From positions 1,961,001-2,025,000 of the forward strand of contig JAJTWR010000329.1 of assembly GCA_021613335.1 (NCBI GenBank): 64,000 bases of DNA, written 5' to 3'. Under the pieces are notes generated by a model. The model ran no database searches, was not told where the DNA came from, and was given only the letters and a program-made list of their open reading frames with translations. Made by a program: the position numbers and the translations under genes. Origin of the DNA: Whitmania pigra (lineage: Eukaryota; Annelida; Clitellata; Hirudinida; Haemopidae). Shown here piece after piece: positions 38,301 to 50,500 of this stretch. The stretch's first letter is position 1. The number at the start of each line of letters is the position of its first letter.

Positions 38301-39176
38301 AAAGCTATTAGAATCAGTCCTAATTTGTTTCAAAAAAGCTTTAAAGAATTTCTATGAATCCTTTTCATAAAATAAATTCATATTTACTGAGTTTATTTAT
38401 TTTTAAATATTAAATTGATAATAGTCTGCTGAACTTGCTGAGAAGTTCACGTCTAACAAACCCATTTTGGATTGCAGATCTGGGATCTTTTGAAGTCTTT
38501 ACATTAATCATGATGAGACAGAATAAGAAGAAAAAGCAGGCCATTGCAAAACAAACTTTGTAAACAGCCATATAACCAACAAATGAATTGCAATCCAATG
38601 TAAGTTTTTCACAAATAAAATCCAGCTAAAATGCAATAATTAATAGATTTAATAATAATGTAAAATTGGCTCTCAATGACATTCTTATGTAATATAGGTT
38701 AAAGTAGAAGACCTTTGCAAGTTGTGCTGAAACTGAAGGATTGAGCATGATGCAAGCCACAACCGTTCCAAGCAGAAGAATCATTGCATAGGCAATCCTT
38801 GTTGCCACCGAATTTCTTGTAGAGGGACACATGCTACAACAAAGACTACAGGCAGCATTTCCAAAGCAACAAGCCACCTGTTGACATTTTAGGATTGTCT
38901 CAAATTTGAAATAATTAATATGTAATCTAAATGTTTATCACAATTTCTTTATCAAAGTTCCAGCTTCCCGGAAGCCAAATTTTTATTTGTTCGCCAAGAT
39001 AATGTAATATAATTACGTAATATGAAATTTTGCATTTTATTTTAAATCCTTATTGAATGAACTGGCTGTTTATGAGTATCATATGATCGCACTGATTCTG
39101 TCGTCTCACTGGACAGAATAACACAAAATGTAAATGGAGTTACCGAAGAGGCTAGGGATCCCAGAGCACAACCCAT
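35369..39176 (-). CDS. SERINC: Serine incorporator (SERINC), multipass membrane protein
   Basis: SERINC/TDE1 family membrane protein, about 430 residues with 10-11 hydrophobic segments; family members act as lipid scramblases and some vertebrate ones restrict retroviruses. The start exon 39144-39176 encodes [11 protein letters not shown], as in other SERINCs. The next exon (38877 downward) has [20 protein letters not shown]. Later exons contain [19 protein letters not shown] segments, [20 protein letters not shown] with [11 protein letters not shown] near 37940-38075, and [20 protein letters not shown] near 37340-37425. The last exon, 35369-35507, has [20 protein letters not shown] and ends NREFN. 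Order and motifs fit the whole family length. About 11 exons; middle boundaries are approximate. It faces RIMBP head-to-head. Confidence 0.93.
37425..37515. repeat. Degenerate direct repeat next to a SERINC acceptor
   Basis: GCAAGTTAATTACTGTTAAGC near 37420 recurs as GCAAGTTAATTATTGTTATGC near 37484. The first copy carries the minus-strand acceptor of the exon 37335-37420. Confidence 0.5.
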
Positions 39177-39744
39177 GTTTAGATTTATTCTGGATCTTCG
39201 ATTCTCACTAAAGAGCGAAACCGATATTACGTTGTTCTTCTCCTTCCTGAGTAGTTAATTATAATATTGCTCTAAAAATAACTGTGTAAACAGGTTGAGT
39301 TCTGATTAATAACGTAAAAACACAAAACAAATTTTATTTAATTAAAGAACAAATAATTACTAATAATTTTTTTAATTATTAAAATATATTAAATTTAATT
39401 TATATTTTTACAAAATGTGTCAAATTTTAATTCGTATTGTCTAATAAGATAAAACTACCACGTTTATTTGGAAATAAAGTCAAAAAGTCAAAAATTAAAT
39501 TTAATGTTTTAAATTTAAAGTGCTAAGAAGATTCTAGTGCATGTCATCAGGTTTTGTAGAGCGGCCGAACAAGGCGCTGCAGACAATGCAGCTGATCGAT
39601 TGAGTTGTGCTTAACGTCTGGAGCCTTTGGAGCTGAGATGTGGCCATGTGGAGAACTCGAATGATATGATACGAATAAAATTCAGTTCGAATCATTGCAC
39701 CTTCATTTCTGGATGAATGTAAAAACTGCTAAGAGTTTCGACCA
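39177..39744. promoter_or_regulatory. Head-to-head upstream region, SERINC and RIMBP
   Basis: 568 bp between the start codons of two genes transcribed in opposite directions. AT-rich with a GC-richer patch near 39550-39650. No specific site is claimed. Confidence 0.45.
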
Positions 39745-42700
39745 ATGGATGACAGTGGTGTCAACACGTGTGCATTTCAAGTTTTCATTGCAAAGTATGG
39801 CTACGATCCCGTCAGTCTATCTCCTAACGATAATCCAGATGCAGAACTTGCGTTCTCAGCTGGGGATTACCTTTTCATATACGGAGATGTTGATGAGGTT
39901 TGTGATTGCGTTGAAGATTGAGAATACAAAATAATAATGTTAGACGTTGGATTGATTTAGGATGGTTTTTATGAGGGAGAGCTTATGGATGGGAAAAAGG
40001 GATTGGTGCCATCTAATTTTATCGAGAAAGTACCCGGTACGTTTTAACTTGTTTGTTCGCTTCTAGGAAATTTTTTAAACAATAAACATCACTTTTCTCA
40101 GATGAAGATCTCAAGGATTTAGATAAAACATTTGGAAATGGCATAGATTTCACTCCTGTTATTGACTTTCCAAGTAATGTTATATTGATACAAACATGCC
40201 AATGCGTTTTGCTTAAAGAAATAAAAATTATTTAGCCCTGGACTCCCCGGCACAACCGATTATAACAGAAATTATCGACAGGAGTTGTGTAGGTGTGTAT
40301 GTACGTTCGCATTTTTATTGGGAATTATTTCAAAAGGTTTCAACTTGAAACTTTCTTGATTATATATCATTCATCGCAATTTGTCCTCCCAAATCCGCAA
40401 AGTCCCGCCACCAAAGGACTTGCATCAGGAAAGGCAGCTCAGTTGCAGTTACCTGGTCGCCTGGTTTCCTCCTGAAGAGAGCATTTTGCAGGCCGAAGGC
40501 ATCGAAATAGAATGTTACCAGGTTCATTGCAACGATCAACTCATGTGCACCATCTACAGAGGAGACAGGACCAAAGCTTTGTTGGAAAAATTGGACACTA
40601 CGAAGGTGATTGGGTTTCAATGATTTTTTTTTATTTATTCATTTGCACTTTATACTTTTAACAAAAAATGTTAGTTTGTTATAATGTAAGAAATGTCAGT
40701 TTTATCATGTTCAGAGTCACAGAGTGAGCCTGAGGGCTGTGGCCACGGATGGGAGAGCTTCGTGTGATCAGTTGTGCACCATCACCATTGGCAAGAGTGC
40801 GTTTTTAGTCTTTTAGCACTTAAATTCATTGACTCTAGTTGATATGAATTGGGAATTAAGCTCTTATTAATAATTACGGGTTATGGTCTTTGGACGAATA
40901 CAAAACGGAACGTAACGACGACAAATATTGATATGTAAGCGCTGAAGTTAGCCACATTTTAACAAGATGCAAGGCTTGCACCATCAGCGGTGGAAGTGGT
41001 CGAAATAGCAAAGAGGTCTGCGGTGGTTCAGTGGTGCCTAGCTAGCAGCTACCTACAACATAGGGTCAGTGTCGATGATCAGTGGGATCACATATTGCCT
41101 CCTGGTGTCTTTAAGTGCCAAATTTCAGGTGAACTCAACCAATTGACATTAATTTGCGTTTCGTGTATTTCATATTTTAAAATTGGTCAAATTAGTGATT
41201 CGCAGGTTGCGTTCGCAACCGGACGCATGGCGACAGTACCCTTTGGAAAATGGGTTAACAAGAAGCGTCTCTCATGTATCATTAGTTATTTACTTACGAC
41301 TACAATTACAATATATATATATTAGTTCAATTTGCAATTAAATTTAAATTATTCACTTCTTTGTAGGCTTGCTGCCTAATTCATCTCATACCATCTGCAT
41401 TAGCTGCATACAGAATACTTCGGACGACCGGAGCTTCGTTTCATCGTCTGTTTCGTTCGTAACCTTGCCTAAAGGTAAGTAATACTTTCATACTTTATTT
41501 AGAAGCATCAACAAATAGCATAGAACATATAGATTCTTAATAAATAACTTTTATTTCAGATTTCCCCGATCCTCCTACAGATGTCCAAGCAGACATAGGA
41601 CCTCAGAAGGGCACGATTCTTGTGACTTGGACGCCAGCACTGAGAGATTCATTAGAATCTACAAAACCGCGTAAGACGAACATCACTGGGTACAGCATAT
41701 ACATAGATGGCCACAAGGTTAAACAGCTTCACAGTCCAACAGGTGAGAAGTATAATCGTACAGATGTCACTGAATTTCTTTAATATTCCTTTAGTCGCTG
41801 CAACGATAAAATGGTTATAACTTTCAAAGCTCTGTAATATCATCGTAAAATAAATAAATATATCCAGGCGATCACATTGTTTTGAGTTGGAAAAACTATG
41901 ACTTCCAAGCGGGAGTGAACAACTTGTTGACCATCCGAACAATGACAGACAGGGTGGAGTCTCCCGATTCAACTCCTGCCACGGTCCTTTCCAACGTTCT
42001 CGTAGACGAAATCATCAGAGGAAAGCCTCAGGTCTTTGAGGACAAGGGTAGCAGTTTTGAAGAAAGGAGAGTCACTATCAATGAGGTGTCGTCTGCATTA
42101 TTATCGTTGTTGATCATTAATATTTTCAATTAATTCGCTATAATAACAAAGGAAATTACTTTTGTTGAGGTCGTCAACAAAAATGAAATTATAAACCACG
42201 AGGACAAGAAGATTAAACAAAGTTTTTATGGAGACACAGGAAAAATATCTAATCTTCCACAAATAGGTATGCACCGAGAGGAAGTTTTGGTGAATATGTT
42301 TACTGAAATTAATAAATAATTAACAACGTTAACGTTAACAGCGTTTAGGAAACATTTTAATCTTTATTGAATGTTTATGATATTGCATGAAAACATGAAG
42401 TTGCTTTTGAAGAAATTACAAGAGACAGTCTGTCGGATTCAAGTTTTGACAATCATGTCAGCGTAGAACTTGTCAAGTCTCCAGGTGATCAGACATTTAG
42501 AGAGAATAAATGTTTTCTAATGCAATTAATTTTTATAAAGCTATCAGTTTTTTAAATAAAAATGATTTACTAGGAACCCTTTAGAAACCGCAAAAATTGT
42601 TCGGTTATATCTTTTGCCATAGGAGCCATTTAGTTTTTGATAAATTGGTATTGTACCATTAACACTATCAATAATGAATTGAGTAAGTTGCGTAAATGAT

Positions 42701-44444
42701 TTTGAAAGCAAAGTTGAAGGACAAGAAAGTCCAGACTTCCCCAAAGCTCATGAAATCTTCAAGAGAGATTGAGGATCACAAAATATCGACAGTCAAGCGA
42801 AGAGATGTGGCAGTGGGTTGTGATGAGTCATCTATTATTGTAGGCTCAACTAAAACTAACAAAATGCCATCCACTGTTGACGGATCAGTGAGTGATTGGT
42901 GCTGTTTTGTTTAATGCGTGCTTAATTTATTGATATTGGCTCGCGCCAAGAGAATTCTGGATAACATGATAATTTGTTGCGCTTTGGATTCTATTCAAAT
43001 TTCATCAACGTGTTTCAAAAATGCATATAAAAATGTAAACTTAATAACAAGTATCATTACTTAAAAGTGGATGATTGTTTCAGAGAATTTGTGAAGAGGA
43101 TTCGTTGATGGGCAGCGACATTGAGAAGGTTGAACCAAATAAAGTGAGGTTATTCGTAGGGCTTTTTGATTACAACCCTATTTCCATGTCACCAAATCAA
43201 GACTTCTCAAGTGAAGAACTGCAGTTTTGTGAGGGTCAGTTGTTGAAGGTCAGAAAAATAACCTGATTATTAATTACTTAATTAATTCATTAACAGGCAA
43301 TAAAATGCCTACCAAGAGATACAAATTCATTTACTTAAGATATCGATCCACTTCAATTCAAATGACCTTGTAAGAACAACTTGTTCTAGGTTTTTGGAGA
43401 GAAGGATGCTGATGGTTTTTATACAGGGGAATCAAATGGGGTCAGGGGATTGATACCCTCAAATATGGTGACTGAGGTCCTCGTCTACAATCCTTTGACA
43501 GCTGAGCAATTGTTGAAGGATAACTTGGCTCTCTGCAGAAATAAAAGTTTATCGATTAAAAGTAACAGACCTCCCGTAACAGTCTCCAAGCAGCCACCTG
43601 TTTTGGGCAGGCAAGGTCTGTTGGTAGTAGTGGCATTATCAATGACCAATATTAACGTTAATAAATATTAATAATATTAATATATCCTACTTATATATTT
43701 AAGTTATTATATATTTATATAACTTACTATATATAATAATAATATTATAAATCTTACTTGTATATTATTCATTTTAGCCACCCTTGGCAGTAATAGACCT
43801 AGGCGGATGGTAGCTATTTATAACTACAGCCCAAATAAAAATGTATCCAATACGGATTCCGAGGTTGGTTTGTAAGGAATCAATTTTGCTGATTAAATCA
43901 CATTTTATACATTTTAAGGACGTCAATAACATGATATTATTCTTAATAGTATTATTCATAAAAATTCATCCTATAAAATTTAATACCATGTACATCCAAG
44001 ACTTATGTATTCTTTTTCTAGTATGAGTTGAGTCTGAAACCAGGCGACAGGGTTGTCATATTTGGTGAACCGGATGCCGAGGGGTTCGTGAGGGCCGAGG
44101 TTGGCCAAAGGAAGGGTCTCGTTCCCATCAATTACTTGCGACCGGCAACCCCTATTCCCCGACCTCAAAATCCACAGGTTCACCCCGATCTAAAGCCAAG
44201 ACCCAGAGGACAAAGGGAAGAAAGTGGAAGAAGACCGTCTGGAAGCAGAATGCTTCCATCCCACATTCCAGGTGGTAGGAGGATGCCGCCTGATGTTAGT
44301 AGGCATATCAGGTCGTTTGGACCATCGCAGAGCCCAGCTGCCAACCCGTCTGTCTCGAACAACGATCAGCTCTTGAATGAGCGCGACAACCTTCAATCCC
44401 AAATGGATCCACAAGCGGTTCAGCAGTCCATGTACACACAATAA
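39745..44444 (+). CDS. RIMBP: RIM-binding protein: SH3, FN3 repeats, two more SH3
   Basis: Presynaptic active-zone scaffold; its SH3 domains bind proline motifs of RIM and voltage-gated calcium channels. Seventeen phase-consistent exons: 39745-39897, 39961-40036, 40102-40173, 40236-40292, 40403-40605, 40715-40796, 40967-41128, 41367-41474, 41560-41742, 41868-42085, 42152-42266, 42401-42484, 42709-42887, 43084-43248, 43390-43615, 43778-43863 and 44022-44444; about 863 residues. SH3-1 is at ~10-75 (DEDGFYEGELMDGKKGLVPS). FN3-like repeats cover ~120-440. SH3-2 is at ~580-655 (VGLFDYNPISMSPN, DADGFYTGE). SH3-3 is at ~700-765 (MVAIYNYSPNKN, GLVPINYL). The tail is Pro/Arg/Ser-rich. An in-frame TAA precedes the start ATG. 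The acceptor of exon 13 is the least certain. It is about half the length of vertebrate RIMBP2 linkers plus domains. Confidence 0.93.
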
Positions 44445-45918
44445 TTTCTGATGCTCATGTTGTAAAAATTATTTTATTTCTTAATCAACTGAAGTATTTT
44501 TTCTAGGATTGAAATGGAGGCGGTTGTTTTGAAAGAGTCGTGATGTTTTTCTATTGCATCTAAGATGTGTCTGGCTCAGGATTCTTAGATATTTGCACGT
44601 GATTTAGATATTTTTCAGCATCACAAGAAATCTTTCTACCTCTATATTTTACGCTGAAATGCTTTCTTCGTCTTGTGGTTTTTAGTACGCTGATAAGGGA
44701 CACCGTTATGTAGATATGTAGATGTTTGACATTAGTTTGGTTTGAAAATGGATTTGTTAAAGAGATTGGTTATTTAACTTGAAATAAATTAATGTCTCAT
44801 TGTCATAAATGAAGACCTACATAAGTGGAAAGCTAAAGAATTAACTAATTAATTAAGTGAAGCTTGATGTGTATTGGTCTTAATCAACAAAAGTCAACGA
44901 TGGATGTAAATGCAACATTTTCGTTTTGCAAAACTAGTCCTCGAGACATTGGTAAGACTGGCTATTAATATTTATCTCATTACTATAATTACATCATGTA
45001 GACCATTATATTAAATTAAAATAAATGGAGGCTCTTGCTTTTTAAGTCTTTAAGTGGCTTTGGCCATTCGACAACATAAAATTCGAGGAGGACATGGGTT
45101 TTATTGCATGCATGATTCGCGGCACACCATTCACATTATGCTACCGTTATCTTGACGGATTGATTTACTCAGATTGTTTGTGAGGTCTCAAAAAGAAGAA
45201 ATGCTTTTCGCAATATAATTTTAGGTGGGTTCGACAGTGAAAACATTAGATAGCAGGAATTTATTCAATCCCACTTGGAAGAATCGGCTACGGGTACTAC
45301 ACTTGCAAGCAAGATCGCCGAGAAGGGACAGGGTGACGATGTCCCGGAAATTTTTTTTGGACCGTTCTGATTTTTTTCATCACCAAATTGGCATAACGTA
45401 GGTGCACGGGGGTGCTCTGCTTAGGGGCCCAAAATTTCTGTTGTGGAGATGCACTATGGCTTATGGTTAACATTTCCCCCAATGAAAAATTTATGTACGT
45501 TAGAAAGTAGCATCATCTAGACTTCTAAAATTAAATTAAGTTATTAAACACCTTCAAAACTCACGAACAAAATAAATTTAATTTTAATGTGTTCATACAT
45601 TTTGTTTATCTTTTTTCTATGACAACACTCGCTCAGGTGTCCTCAAAATTTCGCTTGGTTGTGCAATTCCATTAACAAGCCCTTATTAGTTAACGACACA
45701 TAACGTAACATTTATTTTTTGCTAAATCCATCAAAGACACTTCAAAAAATATTTTATTGAAGGTAGATATGTCCAGAGTCTAGATTTATACTTCGTAGAA
45801 TTTGTTTTGATCTGACGCCGGGTGTTTCTGTTGTTGATGAAATTAGCAGAAAAAGGATTGAAAATAACCGAAAGACCTTTTGAGTGATCTTTTGATATTC
45901 ACAATAAAACTTTTGTTA
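44445..45918. other. Intergenic region, RIMBP 3' flank to TRPT1
   Basis: No gene supported. An AATAAA near 44783 is a likely RIMBP poly(A) signal. A GC-richer island at about 45285-45480 stands out in the AT-rich background and has a spurious minus-strand frame. It may be a decayed repeat but was not identified. Confidence 0.45.
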
Positions 45919-47068
45919 ATGGTATACAAAGTTAATTTTAGGGTGAAATGTAATAATGTTGGGACTGAGTTAATAATTCCTTTGTGTTTAGGACACGAGA
46001 CTCTACCATTTATCGAGAAAACTTAGCCGATTCTTAAGGCATGGACATAAAGACGTCTCCATTATGCCGGGTTTCTATAATTTGTAATATATGAATTTCC
46101 TTATAACACATTATCAACTCAGATTCATATTTTTCAGATGGGTATATTTTCTTAGATGATCTGCTAAAAATTAAAGGCTTTTCTGGTTATACATTTGATG
46201 ACATATCAGAAGTTGTTGAAACAAATGACAAAAAACGCTTTGTATTGGCTGAAGATGTTTCTGGAAAATGGAAAATTAAAGCTTGCCAGGGGCACAGTGT
46301 GGAGGTGTGCTGTTGTTCAGCTAATCTTTTTTTTCTAGCTTTTTCATTCTTTGTTAGCAGGAATAAAACGAACAAAAATAAAATATAAAAATTATATGCA
46401 AGGGAATAATAAATTATAGCACATATTATTTCAGGTGCCAGAATTAAGTTTGGTTCCAATAACAAGTGCTGAAGAAGCCCCTGTTGTCATACATGGCACC
46501 TGCAAAAAAGCCTGGGAGCTCATAGAAAATACAGTGAGAGTTTTCTAAGAATTGTTCACAAGACTAACTTTTATTTTGGCTTTTAAAAGCAGATTAATTT
46601 TTTAAACGACCATTCAACCAAAATTCTAATGTTCTTTATTTCAAGGGTCTCAGCAGAATGACGAGACAATACATACACTTTTGTCCTGGTTTGCCACAGT
46701 CTAAAGAAGTTATTTCAGGTAGTATTAATATCTTTTAAATAATATTTTGGGAATGGTTATCTTGTTTTGGTGATTATCATATTTTATTTTATAAAAGGAA
46801 TTTTATTTTATTTAAAATTTTGCATATTGTCTTGTTAGGTTTTCGCCCATCTTCTAAGGTTTTAATATACATCGACGTAGACAAAGCCATACGTGGTCAG
46901 TTTTATTGAATTGAATTTCCCTATTTGTATATATTTGTACAAACTGAAAGTTTGTCATCAGATGGCATCAAATTCTTCCGGAGCGAGAACAACGTGATTC
47001 TCTCGCCAGGTGACGAGGGGGGTTGCATTCGGCGGCAATACTTTAAAAATGTCGTCTTTCTTCAATGA
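45919..47068 (+). CDS. TRPT1: tRNA 2'-phosphotransferase TRPT1/KptA
   Basis: Family enzyme moving the 2'-phosphate left at a splice junction of tRNA to NAD+, forming ADP-ribose 1''-2''-cyclic phosphate. Coding exons: 45992-46070, 46138-46304, 46435-46533, 46646-46718, 46839-46895 and 46962-47068. The proposed first exon is the lone ATG at 45919-45921 followed by GTATAC, which fits the phase-0 first acceptor; this is inference. The result is ~194 residues, normal for the family. Motifs: LSRKLSRFLRHG (Arg-His pair), DGYIFLDDLL, KACQGHS, VIHGT, SRMTRQYIHF (third Arg) and DGIKFFRSENNVILSPG. The usual RANQGH signature reads KACQGH here, replacing a catalytic Arg by Lys. Confidence 0.88.
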
Positions 47069-47521
47069 ATGAATTGTCTCGTCTTGAGACTTTTGTTTCA
47101 TTTTATATTACCTGCTGTTATTATTATTTTATTATTATTATTATGATTATTTATTATGTTGGTTTATGATGAATTTTGGTAGGGTGTTTTATTTGATTAT
47201 AGTCGTTGCATAACTGAGATGATTTGGAAAATTTGGCAGGGGATATGCTAAAACATTTCATAGCGCAAGCATATGTTGGTACACTATATGTTTCCTATGA
47301 CTGAATGATCGAAATAAATTTGACAAATTCTCAAAACATGGCATTGAATTTATGTTTTTGGAAAGATGTCTTCTCATCCTTGTCTTTCCCGGGTACTCCC
47401 ACTCCATCTACTCGACGGTCGAAAGCGGCCGTTCTGGCAGCCCTGTTGCCTCTACCTTTCCCGGGGTTGGCACGTGCCAGGTACATGCAGATGGGTAGTA
47501 TGGATGTAGGAACAGAGGGGG
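47069..47521. other. Convergent 3' region between TRPT1 and AOS-LOX
   Basis: Tail-to-tail spacer with an ATT-rich run and a SINE-tail copy at 47189-47233. If the alternative last exon of AOS-LOX is used, coding sequence could extend down to 47331. Confidence 0.45.
47189..47233 (+). repeat. SINE 3'-tail copy
   Basis: TTTTATTTGATTATAGTCGT then TGCATAACTGAGATGATTTGG. Near-identical to 14262-14330 and the complement of 10510-10575. Confidence 0.75.
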
Positions 47522-50500
47522 TCAGCATGTAGATGTAAGCTGTTGTGCATGGGTCACTCTTTCCTGACATGGCTTCTTCCCTCGCGATTTTTGGCAGAAA
47601 TGGCAGCGGTTCGACGCCTGCCAAAGGAATAATAACTGGTCGTTTGCTGGTGAAGAGAATAAAGCTATGCAATCAATAAAAACAAACTTACTGTTTGGAA
47701 TCCAAGTTGGAGATAAGTTTTGGTACATGATGCTTGTACATCTGTTTCTGTGGTAAATTTTTTTCGTGAGTTTATTAAGTTCAAGTTGGAAAGTTTCCGT
47801 GATTTTCATGGCAGCCTCTTCCACAAAATAAGTTTCTGAGCTGTCTCCAAGTTGATTCTACAGGGAGTAAAATAAAAGTTTGAAATGACGATTAAATGCC
47901 CAAGAATAGCGAAGTATTTATAAAATTCGCGAATTTTATTAGAGATATTAAACAAAGAATTTTTTAGGAGTGGGAATAGACCTCCATCCTGGCTGGTGCA
48001 AGTTAATTTTTTTTAAAACTGATTACCAGTTAGCTCATTCGATTTAGAAATTTAATTTGGTGTGAAGGAAATTAAGGAAATTTAGTGTAAATTTTTTAAA
48101 GCTTTTTTTTCACTTCTCATTTGCATTTTTATTCTTTATTTGTAGATTGTATTTAATGCGAAAAAGGCGAAAAAGATCGAACAAAATAAACATCTGGAAA
48201 TGTCAATCATAATAAGATGCTCACTTCATCGGGTTTGTGCACTTGCAATAAAGTTGAGAGCGAGCCATAGTACGCATCAGGGAATTGATCCGGTAGACAT
48301 TTTCCAATAAACTCTCTGGTACACATCTGTTTTCTCGACATGGGAGGTTGTCTCATCATGGCCGGAATACCTGGTATGAATCCATAAAGATCCATGGCCT
48401 CCGTGTGAGTGGCCGAATGCTGACACGTCGTCGTGAAGATTAATTTTGTCACGATGTCAGAAAGCTCGTCTATTGTTTGAATGCTATGAGGTACATTCGC
48501 CATCTCTGGAGTTCTTCTGGGGAGCTTCTTGAATTTTGACGAAGCCGATGAATATGATGAAGAGGAAGTCCTCACTGAGCGACCAGAGCCTGGTCGTTCA
48601 TTTGTCAAACATTTGTCCCTGGTTTGTGCAAGGGGTACGTCGGGCAGTTTGATTTCCGGTGTACTTTCGATCTCCGAAGATTCCTCTTTTTCTACTCCAC
48701 CATCAAAGTCTGGCTTAAGTTCTCCACTTGCCTCATCTACATCACTGAAATTTCCAGATAATCGATCGACAGTTTCTTTTCTTATTAAACTTTCTCTTAG
48801 CGAACCGTCGGTATTTCCAGGAAATTCCCTGGATATTCTTAGACTTTTGATGGAATCACCGAGGCCTGGAAATCCATGTTCGGCCACATCTGCAATCCAG
48901 CTCTGCAATTCAGTGTCCTCGACAACGTCCTGATTGCTTGTGTAAAACAGTTTCAGCATCTCGTTTGTATAGTGGTAGATGACCTCCCACAAAGCCACAG
49001 CATCATCCCTGAAGTGAACATCCACTAATGTCTCTCACAAGGTACGAAAACTGTATTAAATTGTAAACTTCAAATTATCACCTATAGTAGTAACATGGCA
49101 ATTTTCTCGGATTGTTTGTTTCCCTTTGAGCCAAATCCTTACGCGGATCAAGTTCATCCCAGGTGAAGTGACACCTTAAATACTTCAACATGAGGTACCA
49201 AAATCCATCAGAGCCAATGGAAGTATATTTATCTAAAGCACAGTTTCTTCTTAGAATGTGCCTCCTCAGCAAAGTATTCGTTACTATCAAATACCTGTAA
49301 ATAATTTTAGGTGAAATTAAACGAATGTCAAGATCATTGTAACATTATGTTACAAAGCATTACAATTCACCTGAAATGAGGTTTCAATAATTTGTAAACC
49401 GGATGTGAAGACGAGAGTTGACGCATCATGGCAACAGCAAATGGCTCAGCAACAAAGTGACATTTGAGCAAATGAGAAATGGCGAAGTGGTAGTGGTAAT
49501 CCGCACATTTGACCCAAGTTTCGCCATGATCCAATCTTCTGGGTTGTCGCGGGGAGTCCAAACGGGATTATCAGGACCAGGGTTTTGTGAAAGTTGAATT
49601 GCTAACGGAATAATGTCTCCGAATTCTCTTTCGTACAACAACACCATTGGAGCCGCTATGAAGCGATGGTCGGAGCCTCGTCGAACTGTGGGAATGTCTG
49701 CTAATATTGAGTAATCCACCAGGTACAAGGATCCGTCCTGGAACAAATTTATGGAGGTCTAAAATAAGTATTATCCAAATATAATAAATGAGGCTAAAAA
49801 GATTATATTAATGAGTCGATTAAATGAAATAATTATCAGTGGTTCATGAATGTATTAGAAATATTTGAATGTATTTTTATTCTGACTTTATAAATTGTAA
49901 AATGGAAAACGACCATCATCATAAACTAAGTTTTGCGCCTATCCATTTTTGAAGCAGATTAGGAACATTAATTTTAATCGTAGAGGTGAATACTTTGTGA
50001 GGATTCTCATAATTTTTTCGTCAAATGAAATAAGAAATTTAAATTTAAATCTTTCCCCAGTCATTTTGTTAAACCCAGCTTAAAAAGTTTTAATTTATTT
50101 AATTAACTTTTTTAACTCAACCTCTAGAGCCTTTTGAAGCGTTTTATTGTGATTGATGTAACCGGCGCACATGGCGTCTGTAACTGGGAAATTGTGAGGA
50201 AGAGAGTGCCTCAGCAGTTTGACCAAGATTGGATTTGGCCCCAAAAGAAAATGGCGTCCGAAATCGACATCATCCTGAACTGATCTGCACATTTCCCCCT
50301 TCGGTCCGTCAGGAATTCTCACCTGGAGATGGATGTCCGTATGGGAGAGTCTTATTTTTCATAAATAGAAAAACTTACCTTAGTGATGAAAGCAATAGCA
50401 AATCTTATCTTTCTCCATCGACGGAGTGCAGCCTGTGACGACGACCTAGATCTCGACGCGGATGCTTTGGCGCGTCTCAGCAAAGGTCCAATGGAAGGCA

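Noticed and set aside
44899..44950. ATG with a following GTAAGA as TRPT1 first exon
   Set aside because: Its donor leaves phase 1, which does not fit the phase-0 acceptor at 45992. The ATG at 45919 fits better.
45297..45482. Minus-strand frame in the GC-richer island
   Set aside because: No recognisable domain. It may be repeat-derived, so it is not called as a gene.
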